A DNA stretch of 64,000 nucleotides, taken from the NCBI GenBank assembly GCA_947652115.1, contig OX393573.1, positions 9,094,980-9,158,979 on the forward strand, in the 5' to 3' direction. Of the stretch, positions 22,401 to 34,400 are shown piece by piece. Both the position numbers and the translations under genes were made by a program. The notes under the pieces were generated by a model. It ran no database searches and was not told the origin of the DNA. It saw only the letters and a program-made list of their open reading frames with translations. Positions within the stretch are counted from its first letter, which is position 1, and every line of letters starts with the position of its first letter. The DNA is from Blastomussa wellsi. Its lineage: Eukaryota; Cnidaria; Anthozoa; Scleractinia; Plerogyridae.

Positions 22401-25400
22401 GTCCACAGAGCCCGCGCCATTTGGATTGGTTTGGAGGGATAAAACAAAAGATTTTGCCTCGAGGCTAAGGGAAGAACAAATAATTTCTTCTGTTTCAGTC
22501 CCCCAAGCCTGGGCGCCATGTTATACAATTTCAGAATTGGTCTCTTGCTGACCATGCGCAGACTACTCGCCTGAAAATTCCTTCCAATCAGATTGATCTT
22601 TTTTGAAAATGAGTCCGTGAATCATTGACTAACGGTAGGGTAACGACATCCGGCCATACGATTCTGTTTAACTGCCAAGCAGATCACTTTAACGTGTTTG
22701 GTGCCTTTATTAGCTCACAGATGTAAAGGTTTTTGTTTGTAACAATTTAAAATAGTTTGTCTTCCTTTCCCAGGTTATTTTGGCAAGTACCTGAACGAGT
22801 ACGACGGAAGCTGGGTCCCAGTGGGCTGGGACAGATGGGAAGGGCTGTTACACAATTCCAAGTTCTATAACTATACTATAAGACACAACGCATACAAAGA
22901 GCGACACAAGATGAGTTATGAACACGATTACTTCACTGATCTTATCACCAACCACAGTATTTCATTTATTCAACGAACGAAAGCAGCCAGACCTGATAGT
23001 CCTTTCCTAGCTGTTGTGAGTCATTCGGCACCTCATGGCCCCGAGACAGCTGCTCCTCAGTATAGCAAGGCATTCCCTGATGCGCGCGCTCCAAGGTATG
23101 AAGTGACGTCAACTACATTGTTGCTCCTGAGGCCCTGATGTACCATGAAAATACGTTAATTGCGTTAGGTGCTTAGCAAAATGTCTGGTCTGTTCCTTTC
23201 CTGTAGTTTTACGTCATAATTTGGTTTTGATTATTCAGGAAATGGGAAAAGTCCCATAACGAGACGAGCGGAGAGTTTACCCTGTGGGTAAATTTTAGTG
23301 ACTAGAATACCGGCATTTTATATCATATACTTAAGTATTTTTTCTAGATATTTATATCTCGCATTTTCTATAGGAGTAATCAAATGCGCATTACAATAAA
23401 TTTAAAAATAAATCGATTCGCTCCGACGAAGGGCTAACGCTCGAAACGTCAGCTCTCGAATCTTTTTACGGTGGCCAATTTACATTATCAACCCAGTTGA
23501 TAAAAGCAAATTATATTGTTATACTTCCCACCGACGCAGCGTACCGCCCCCCTAATTTTTCTAGAAACTGAGCCTTAATTACCAGTACTTTTTTAAAAAG
23601 TTTTTGCAACAAAAGTACAATCACTCATATCTCCATCACGTTTGCCAGATTGTCTTGTAATTATTTGATTCCGGCAATGCGCTTAACTTAACTGAGAAAG
23701 AAACAAAACGTATCCTGTTGATGATAAACTTTCTTTGTACTTTTCTTTTTATCATCTGTTCGGGTGTGTCCACAAAGATTTGCATAAACGCCTGTTGTTT
23801 TAACCCATTAGTGGTCTAACACGCTTCACGGTTTTCACAGGTATGACAACTGGAATTTTATTTCGAAGGACAAACAATGGATCTTAAGGGAGACGTCTCC
23901 GATGGACGCGCAAAAAATAGCGTTTGTAGATCTGTTACACCGCCGCCGACTTCAAACACTGCTTTCAGTTGATGACTCCATTGCACGGATTTTCCACACA
24001 CTACAGTCTCTGGGAATTGAAAATGAGACGTACATTTTCTTCACTTCTGATCACGGCTATCATCTGGGACAGTTCGGTTTGGTCAAAGGAAAGTCCATGC
24101 CATTTGAGAGCGACATCCGAGTACCTTTTTACGTCAGAGGCCCGATCATTCCCAAAAACATCAGGTGAGATATACTGATCAGGCAGGCTGTAAGTCCATC
24201 ACAATAAAATGTTTCGCCTGGTAGCCTCCCACGCAGACCTCCTTTGGGCTTCGTCACGAGATATTCAAGTTTAAAAAATTGGCCACAACTCTGTTCTCTT
24301 TTCGTAATCTTATCTTCACAAGTACACATGAATTACGGTCTTCCATTGTAGATAAGGAATAGCGAGCTGAGCTAACCTATACCAGGTCGACCTGTTTCTG
24401 GAACACGGCTGCCATGTTGCCGTCCTCTGCAAAACAACAATGTGAAATGAGCAAATTCTGAGTACTTTAAAGAACGTGAACCACGATGGCTAAATCTCGT
24501 TTTTTTCTGTTTGAAAATAAAATCCATCCTATATTTTCTACAAGCTAAGCAAGCTAGGCAGGGGCCGATCCAGGAATTTTTGATATGAGGGGGAAGGGAA
24601 GGTTCGTGTAGTACTTTATATTAAAAATGCCGTTTTCCGTTTTCAAATATCTGTAGTAGTTCCCGAGATATTCAAGTTTAAAAAATTAGTAAAATATGTA
24701 AATTAGGAGACTGATGCAACCCAATGTTATATCAAGTAAATAAATTGGGCTATTTCGGTCAGTTTTCGACAGAGGTAATTGAAACTTGGCACACAAATAG
24801 TCCTTCAGGCGACATACCTACGGTTATAACAAAATCCTGCTTCCATGGCAACACACTCTTTTCCAGTCCCCTCGATTAAAAAAGTAAGCGGCATTTTTCT
24901 TCATGTGCAGACTACTTTCTAATGCTTTAAAATGGCTTAGATTGGAGACATGCAAATTTCATCATAGTAGCACTTTAACAGGCCGAAAATTTCTTTGCTA
25001 CCACCCCCCCCCCCCTTAGAAAGAGGTCTTGATCCGCCACTGGTATATACCAACGTTAGGTTTACTACTTTTTTTCTTTTTGTCGCATGTTACTCTTCAG
25101 GTTTTCCCTTTATTAAGCTATTAGATCATTCGTTTTGTAAGATAACTTAACTTAATCAATTTTATTTTCTTCAAGGATGAAAGACATGGTTTTAAACATT
25201 GACTTGGCACCCACATTTTTGGATATTGCCGGCGTGAAAGTTCCCAAGGACATGGACGGTGTGTCTATCATGAAACTTTTCCGAAAGGCAAGATTTGGAA
25301 GGAGAGCAAAAAGGTACGCGTTTTACTCCTAACAAAAGGAACAAAATTGTAGCAATTCTTTGCGTGCAAGTGTTGGACCGCACCTAAAGCTAGTTGTCAC

Positions 25401-28400
25401 TAAAAACAGGTTTAACATTTCAGTACGTCCATTTAATCGTATTTTGCATCTCAAAGCAAGAATGGATGTAAGAAAACTGCACATTTATTGCCACTACATT
25501 TCTTGATATGGCCGTGCAAGACAAGTGAGCATGGCCAAGTGGTTAGGGCGCTGGATTTGTAATCCGCAAGTCGTTAGTACGTTCTACCCTGCCACTAGAT
25601 GTTCGGTATTCCCGAATACAACTCCTCCACGTTTTTGTATTTAGCCAACTCGTCAGTCTCCATTTCTGTAGTTTCGCAGTTGTTTTTAGGGGATCGCCTC
25701 TTAGTGGAACGCGATCTCCTAAAAACGACTACGCCGGAGGCTATGAAATAGCCTGATAACTTGTTTGTTTGTTTATTTATTTATCGGATTGTGGGGTACG
25801 TACTAGGATATCAGGAATTTATGTGCAGTAGCCGAATGTCGTCTACAAATGGTCCACGTTTTCTCGCTTCTCTAACGTTTGAAAGGAACATTTAGAAATA
25901 TTTCTACATTGCTCAATGCCTGCTAAACAGTTCAATGAACTGCTTGGCAGGTGTATACAGCTGCAAGTTTTGAACTAAGTGATAACTTGGGCGATTTCGC
26001 TAAAGCGTAAAATTATAGAATACTTGGAAATAATCATTTAAGGCGGCTCGAAAGAGTTTTTCACTGTAAAACGATGCGGGATTACAGAAAAGTGCTTATG
26101 ATCATTGGGACAAAGTATGAATACCTGTAGAAGTCTGTTATTGGGCAATACTTAAAGCCTCATGCTGATACTGCCGGAACTTTACCCGGTTTCTGTAGCA
26201 TTAAGCAGCTAGGAATATTTATACTCCCCCCTGGACGGGATGCTAGTCCATCGCAGGGTTACAGCACTATTTCGCCCCTTTTTTACACGTGGGTGGAGAG
26301 GGGCCATGTGAGGGTAAAGTGTCTTTCCCAAGAACACAACGCACCGCCTCAACCAGGGCTCGAACCCGGACCGTCCGATCCGAAGGGATCTGGAGGGATC
26401 CGGAGTCCAGCGCACTAATCATTAGGCCACCACGTCTCCTACGACCTCCAAAATTTCAGTTTTTGCCAACTAGTTTTAGAACTAAGTCGGTGACCTGCCA
26501 TTTTTATTTCGTTATTAATTTTAAAAGCTCCCTGAATTCTGCCGATATCTTGTCTGCCAATGCTAGAAAAATTGTATTGTGGAAATTAAATTATATCGAA
26601 AAAGGCGTTTTATAAATTACAAGAAATTCCACAATACAGTTTTTGTCCAAAATGTTCTATTTAAATCAGCATACTGAGTGTTAATCGCAAACAAAAAAAT
26701 CAAGTTAGGCGACAGAGTTAAATTTCGAAATAATAGAAATGTTTTTCGCACGTTTCATTTCCGGTTTAGCGGATTCCAGATGGAGCGCGTGCATCTTTAA
26801 TGAATTCTACTAAAGCAATTAAATTATTCGCTCTTGATTTCTGCGGGGTGGTTGGATAGTCGAGTCAGTCTTCAGCCTCATCAACTACCTCTCGATCTAC
26901 TCTCGAGCTCATAATCTCTCAGTCGAATGTCTAATTGTTATCCGGCAGATCATTTAATCTTTTATTTTTGTCGTTCTTTTTGGCAGAAGGACTCATGTTG
27001 TATGGAGGGACACCTTTCTCATTGAACGCTCACGAGGGTAAGCTTAAAAGTGGATTATGTTATTTACAAGATGACAAGGCTCTTAAATTTGAGAATTTTT
27101 CCCGGGGAGGGGGTACTACCTATAGATGTGTGGGCGAAGGTTTTTAAACCCTGACCCTGTTTAAGGTTAAAGAAAACGCAATTTGATACCCTATTTAAGG
27201 ACCAAACTCGAAAAATGACACCCTTTTAAAGGAAAACCAAAAACTAAGAAAGGTATGAACGGGTCAACCTTATTTCGTTTCTGTAACGTTAATATTCTTG
27301 ACGGATTGTTGTCTACCGTTTCTTATCCGAATGAAATTTCGATACCCTATCTAAGGATCACACCAGGAACAATGCCAAAATAGGCAAAAATGATACCCTA
27401 TTTAAGGATCGCGAACCTCAAAAAACAATACCCTATCCCGCGGCACATACCTATATAGCCCATATATGGGTGTACCCCAGGGGAATTTTTTAAGTAATCC
27501 TTTTTGAGTGCACATTTTGCAACTGTTTTCAGCTTGTAGCATGATAACCAATTTATGACATCGTACAAGATCAAACCCGAACCATCACCTTCCAGTAAAT
27601 TTACAAATCAGAAAGGCCGTCCCTCGATTATGTTTCACAGGCTTTACAACTCTGTTTTGACATCTGATCCTTGTTTGTAGGGAGGGGGGGAAAAGAGGAG
27701 GACTCATGTTGTTCTCCCCACCTCACTTCATCAAAATGCTACCATAGCGTCACGGTTTTCCCTATAACTAATGTTTGTGTTCATAGCGGCCCAGTGGGCT
27801 TAGAAGGCTTTGCTACAACCCGGCAGTAGTGGTACAGAAGCAGTTGCCGTATTGGTCGGAAAGTTACTACGCTTCGTTTCTCGTCAATTTTGGCACGCAT
27901 GATTAAACACAAGCGTAAATAAGTCAGTATTATCATTGTTTTATGTTTGATGGAACAGCCACTGGGCATATATGCTTAAACAAGAGACAGCTTAGTATCA
28001 GTTTCTATCGTTTTGATAGTTGACTGGGGATTCACCCTTCATTAAACATCAGTCAATAGAATTTGGTTTTATCAACTGGGTTGATAATATGAATTGGTCA
28101 CCGTAAAGAGATTAGAGAGCTGACGTTTCAAGCGTTAGCCCTTCATCGGAGCGATTCTCCCCAATCATTCTAAGCAACATATGGCAGTCTGCGACCTTTC
28201 CCCTTCATCAAGGAAGCACGGAAAGCCGCAAAACTGTAGAACAAAAGTTTATTTTCCAAATCGGCACTCTTAATCGTCACGGTATCAACGAGCGCTTTTC
28301 ATTCAACTAATTTATTCTATTTTTTTTTCACGTTACCAGGCACCAACCAATAGCATAGCTCCATCTTTGTGTATATAAACCACACACGACCCACAATTCC

Positions 28401-31400
28401 TCGATTCGCTCCGACGAAGGGCTATAAACGCTCGAAACGTCAGCTTTCGAATCTCTTTACGGTGGCCAATTCACATTATCAACCCAGTTGATAAAACCAA
28501 ATTATATTGTTATACTTCCCACCGACGCACCACCACAGTTTCTTTAGAAACGTACTCCCTCTATCAGTCAATAGAGTCCCCAACCTCGTTTTAATTTCGA
28601 GTCAATGGGCGTGGCGACCGAAAGTCACGTTCGTTTTGCCTTTGTGACTTCTTTGTTATTGTTTTAACTATTCATGTATGTAGTATGTTGTTGTAAATAG
28701 CTGCCACTGCCCAATATCGGATTAGTGTTTACTGAGATTAAAGAGTTTCGTTTGAAGGGCCTGTTTGTATGGAGGAGTGTTGACCCTGGTAGGAAGGTTA
28801 CCCTCCTTACTGAGCTATCCCAGGCGAGAGAGCTTTTCATGCATTTCTTTACAAATGGCACCGAACCGTTTACATGAGAAAAAACAAAGTTGTATCTAGA
28901 GACAGGGTGACCCTGGTTAGAGGGTCTCTTGCTCTGAAAGTAGGGTGACCCTGGGGGCGAGCCAACATTTACTCATATAAACAGTTGGTTCGCCTAACCA
29001 AGGCAACTCACGGCATGTCGGCCGTCATGTAATGACCGAATGCTAGGTTTTCACGAACAAATTTATATTCAAGACCGAAAATTCAACGCGCACGGCAAAG
29101 ACGATAGCAGGGGAATTGACTGAAGGTAGTCAAAGGAAGGAGAAATGAAGATTTGAATAGTTAAAGGGATACTGTCACGAGCATAACTTCAAAAATTCAA
29201 CAGCCCAAAAACATATTTACGCGAATGAAAACCTACAAACAGTGGTCACGTTTTGTTAAAATTACTATGCCAGACTAAAGAAGCCGGCTATATATGGAGT
29301 GATATCAACATGATACTATCAGGAGCTTTAGATCTCAACTTGAAAAATTTAGGCTGACTTTTTCAAGTTCTGTCCTTGTGGTTTGGAAAAATTGATGAAA
29401 ACTAATTACGGTAACCTTCTTCCTTAATAAAGCAAGTTGCTTGATATCCTTCTCTCTATGTTCTATTCTGTATGAGATAATTTCGGTGCCATTTACTAAA
29501 AAAAAGCAGAAAAAGTCCGTGTCAGTGTATCTTTAAAAAGGGTTTTAAATAACTTTGAGTCGGTCAGCAGGGTCAGCTGTTTTCATATAAACGCTCGGAT
29601 AAAGATGGCTCTGGGGAGAGGGTAACCCTCTTACCAGGCCCTACATAATAGAAATTTTGGCAATGTACTGTTTTAGCTGGAAGAGAACAAAGAACATGTT
29701 AGAAGGAAGGTCAAGGAACAAGACAATTATAGCAATAGCAAAAGAGAACAAGATGACATTACTCGAGAAAATCTGCTCCAGGCCCAAGTACCAGTCGCCT
29801 TGTCAACCCAAGCAGCTGTGGGAATGTGTGACAATCGATCGCAGACAAAGACTGCGAAAGTGCAGGAGAGATGCCGTGGTTACAGGAAGGACAACCCCAA
29901 CCACCCGACCCATACCATCCACTCCTCCAACCACCCCTGTGAAAATGTGCGTTTGCATGAAGCCGAAACCGGGCACTGAGATGAATGAAAATCAAGGGGA
30001 CATGCTTCCGTATGATGGTGAGTGTCACGCATCCATCAATGTTAAGCCGCAGGGAGTGCGCGCGCGGGGGGGGGGGGGGGGGGGGTGGGGGCGCGGCAGA
30101 AAATCTCAGCTAAGTTCAAATGGTCCGTGCCTGTTATTCCCCACCCCTCTGCAGCTTAATGTAGATAAGATTATAGGATCAGCCTACAATCTTGGACGCA
30201 TCTAGTCGAGAAAAACATTTATAATATACATAGCGACAATTTCAGGCAATAAACCTTGCAAATAGATTTCTATATTTGTTATATCAGCTTCGCGTATAGC
30301 TTTCTTCACATGTGAAAAATATAACCAATCAACTTCAAGAGTAGAACAACCTAACCAATCAGAGCGCGTGAATTCAAATGGTTTCCAAAGAGGTTGTGAA
30401 AACAACGAGCGGCAAGTTTACATGCTCTCGAAGGCAGTTTATGTTTTGGCTACAAATTTTGTCTTCGGAGAACTTTATGGAAAGGAGAGCCACCAGAAAC
30501 ACGCTAAGCAAAACCTTAAGAACACAGTTATGATATGGAAATGAAAAAAAGCATTCTCCAGGCGGAGCGAAGACAAACTATAAAATGTCTTTAAGGGTCT
30601 TTAAGGGAAAGCCAAGAAATGAGAGACTCATTGTAGCTTTGATACAACACAGCCGTGGACTATCACTGTTGGGAACACCAGGGTAAAGTAAATGTTGCAC
30701 TTTTGAATGTGGATTTGTTTAATGAACCAACTCCTTGTGTTATCACAATTTTTGTTTAAAAATTCGCTAGTTGATTTGCAGTTGTTAATTCGTTCCTCGA
30801 TGCGACAGAAAACGTTTTCCTTTTAAACAGTAACCAGTGTGTTGTATACCGCTATTTAAATAAAGTTCTTGTTTACGATAGCTTATCGCCGCCTTAATTT
30901 TGCTGAGATCTCGCTTGGAAAGCCATCAGAATGCATTTGCAGCTTTGTTCTCCTCGCGCTGCGTTTAACTCTTTAATTATAGACTATAGAAAAATCGCTT
31001 TAAGTTTACAATGATTGAGTACTCGTTATATCTAATAAACAAATTACAGCACAGAAAGTGCTTTGTACGGATTATTATTCACTCGTCGCAAAACTTTGAG
31101 AAAATCACTCGTTCGCTGCGCTCACTCCTTTGTTTTCCAAAGTTTTGCAACTCGTGAATAAAAATCAGTACGTCGCACTCTCTATGAAGTAATCTATATA
31201 TATCGCACACTATTTGTGACTACCTTGACTTGCAATCCCGTAAAAAAGTTTCGTCTCCCTCTCCCCCTGCTCAGTGTTGTATCATGTGATTTACAATTCA
31301 CTTGGCTTTGCTCTGACAACACAACAAAATTGTTAACATTGAAATGGGGGAGGGGGTTGGACAATATGAGCTGTGGTACCCAAATTGGTGATAATTTGTA

Positions 31401-34400
31401 CAAGTGTCTCAACTGTTCTGTCCAAGATTGTAGCAACATGTAGGTATCAGTTTGTTATGCAGTACCAGGAACTGTTATTGTCGATGCCATAATTGGTAAC
31501 CAAGCTTTTCTGAATGGGCGATGCTATATCTGCTCCAGTTTAGACCTGGACTAGGTCGAAACTGGTTATAATTTGGTGATAGACTAATACACACTTACCA
31601 AATGCTTATTTTTTCAATTTCACACTGGTTTGCTTGCGGTTAGCTTTTATTTGTTTTCTAGGGCATTTCCGGCTATAAGTAGGAGTCTGTCATTCAAAAT
31701 CAAAACATTCAAAATCAAAACATTGTATGTGAATAAACATTCACGGAGTTTGTTTACAAAAATATAGACATTTGGATTCTACTTCGAGGACGACTACGAG
31801 TAGGAGATTTAAATTTAAGTTTTGTCGCGCGTACTAACAAAATAGCCTCGCCAGAAAACTCCACTTTCCTTCTTTGTCAGCAGCAAAGTTAACACGGTCA
31901 TTTTTATTGAAGGCAGTTTGACTTCTCCTAATCGCTATAAGATAAAGCTACTAACATTTTGATAACTTGTTTTCGCGAATACGACATTCTCACTGAAACT
32001 TTGGTAGTCCACGGAATTTATGGGGTCAGTGCTTTGATCACATCCAGTAAGTGAGGCCAGGGCATCAAATTTGCTCCACTTATCTCCGAATACTCAGTGG
32101 AAATAAAATTAAAAACAGCCGGGGGCAGCTATACTGAGAGCTATTTCTAGTTATTAGAAATATGCTTACGTAGTGTGTTTACCTTCATCTTGCAGATGAA
32201 TTAATTGTTACTGGCATGGATTATTTAATAAAAGAAGTACGGCGTCCAAAGAGGTCTCGCTACTCTAGCTACAGCGAAAGGAAGAGAAAAAGCGAATTTA
32301 ATGCGAGAAGGTACCAGAAGGAACTGGCCAGGGCGTTCAGACTTCAAAATCGACGCGCCAAATCAAAAATGCTCATTCGAACTCCCGTCACAAACACAAG
32401 TCTGAACACAAGTGGAATTGCGTCATCCGGAGTACAACATGCTGTGGAGGAAAAACTTGGAAAACTCAAAGAGAAAATTCAGGGGATAAGAATGCGCCTG
32501 GGAGCTTTGCGAGACCGGAGAAAGAAATTGCTTCAAATCAGCGCGCGTGATCGGTTTATAGAATACCCCTGTCCGTGTAACCATGGTAACGTGACCATGC
32601 CTGAGAAGGTAACAAAGGAAAGCACTGGTAATGGCGCGCACTATCAAGAGGGTTTAAAAGGAGAAGGACACGATGATGGTGAGTTACAGACATCTCCATT
32701 GAGGAGACGAAATAAGCAACTGAAGGCGACATCTCGCAAGACAGAGACCAAGAAAAAGAAGGTTAAGCCAAGACGAAGTAAATGTGCAAGTCCAGGCATG
32801 AACTGCTTTTACCAGACAAACGATCACTGGAAACTTCCCCCTCTGTGGACAGGTAAATATTGTTTGAGGTTCATATTTGGTATTCATCATTTTTCCACCT
32901 CCTTGCTAAATGATTCACCTCTTACCTCGTGTCCTCGTTAGTTGTTTTTCTCAATCTAGTCTGTGCATGAAACTCAAGTGTATCACCACTCAACCCAAAC
33001 TGACTCGATTTGCGCCAACCTTTTTGCTTGTCACTTACGTCAGATAGATCCCAATTGTGGGTGAATCTAGAGTACATAATTAGTCAATTTCATGAGTGTA
33101 CCGAGTCATACATCACTTATTCACTTTTCTCAGCTTGTTATACCTACCCTATACTTGCTAGAAAAATACGACAAGCAAGGAAAGCGACTTTGGTTCAGCA
33201 ACGAATGACGCACGACTCGGTGCACTTGTATCATTCACTCACACGACGAATCGTTGGTAACCTAATGTTTTTTGTGTTGTTTGTTTGTTTCTTGATTCAG
33301 GGGGAGAATTTTGCTTCTGTCCCAACTCTGCCAATAACTCTTACTGGTGCCTTCGGACGATAAATACTACTCACAACTTCTTATACTGCGAGTTCATTAC
33401 ACTTTTTTGGGAGTACTTTGACCTCAACAAAGACCCATACCAGGTACGGTAAAATGAAAGAGAAAGCAAACTGTAAACGGAAACATCGTGCAAAGTATCG
33501 TAACCATAACCAATACCTCAATACTGAACATCAGTATTCGCATACACTCACAAATAGTGAAAATATAGGTGAAAAATGTACTTTTTTAAAATAAAGAAAC
33601 GTGTTCAGTTGGCGTGCGCGCTGTACGGGAACGCTTGCCACTACGCAGGCTACTGGACAAAGGACGTTGGTGGCACTGTAACGATCTAAATGTGGTACTT
33701 TTAAATATGGCGACTGAAAATAAACTAATCCGTTCAGTTGATAAAGTGGGAAATAGCTCAGCACTCGCCAAGAGTCTGAAACGTATTCTTCTTTCATTTT
33801 CTGTTGATAATCATACGGTTACATGCATCTACTGTCTCTTACTAACTGCTACTGCTACTACAACTAATCACTGCTTTAATGCTCATTTAGGCAAACCGTA
33901 GACATTTTTGGGTTATTTCTCGGCGACCTTAGATAAATGAGACACCACTAAGACTTACAAGGCGCAAACAAACTTACATGAAAGAAGAACGAAAACTAAA
34001 AGAACAGGAATCTGTAACAGGAACTTTCACAGAGGTTGAAGCCAAGGTCAGCAGGACTGATTCCCAAGCTGATCTACCGTGGGAACTAACATTTAAAAAC
34101 AAACACGCAATGACGGAACCAACACAATTTAAAATAAGAAATAAGCTTGGATTAGAAACCAAAACTAGTATAAACAAACCTTAAAAAGGGTAGGTTAAGA
34201 GCAAATCAAAACAGCTAAATACTTCACGACATTAGTATTTCAGTACAAATACGTTTCCTGTCCAAGTTTCAGCGTTTTGACATTGTATTTCACATTCATT
34301 TTCTAGTTATACAACATAGTCGATGAAGTGAGTCCTTCTGTATTGTCGGAGCTCCATCAACAGCTAATCAGAATGAGAGATTGCAAAGGAGAGAGCTGTA

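Larger units (their letters stand above)
15307..22773 (+). other. intron 1 of the sulfatase gene (7.5 kb)
   Basis: Bounded by GT at 15307 and AG at 22772-22773; phase 1. It contains an ATT microsatellite, a 1.15-kb TIR element with an internal hairpin, an older dispersed repeat (20041-20260), a THAP-domain fragment, and a poly-C run at about 21994-22016. The remaining sequence has no supported gene. Confidence 0.8.

Noticed and set aside
25521..25620. tRNA gene
   Set aside because: A-box is good but the B box is degenerate and the sequence continues into a SINE body with a repeat tail.
26330..26442. tRNA gene on the minus strand
   Set aside because: A and B boxes are present but the anticodon region is replaced by GGATC repeats and a SINE body follows.
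29657..30205. stand-alone 182-residue protein
   Set aside because: The middle is sulfatase exon 6 (29677-30017); the rest is intron including a poly-G run.
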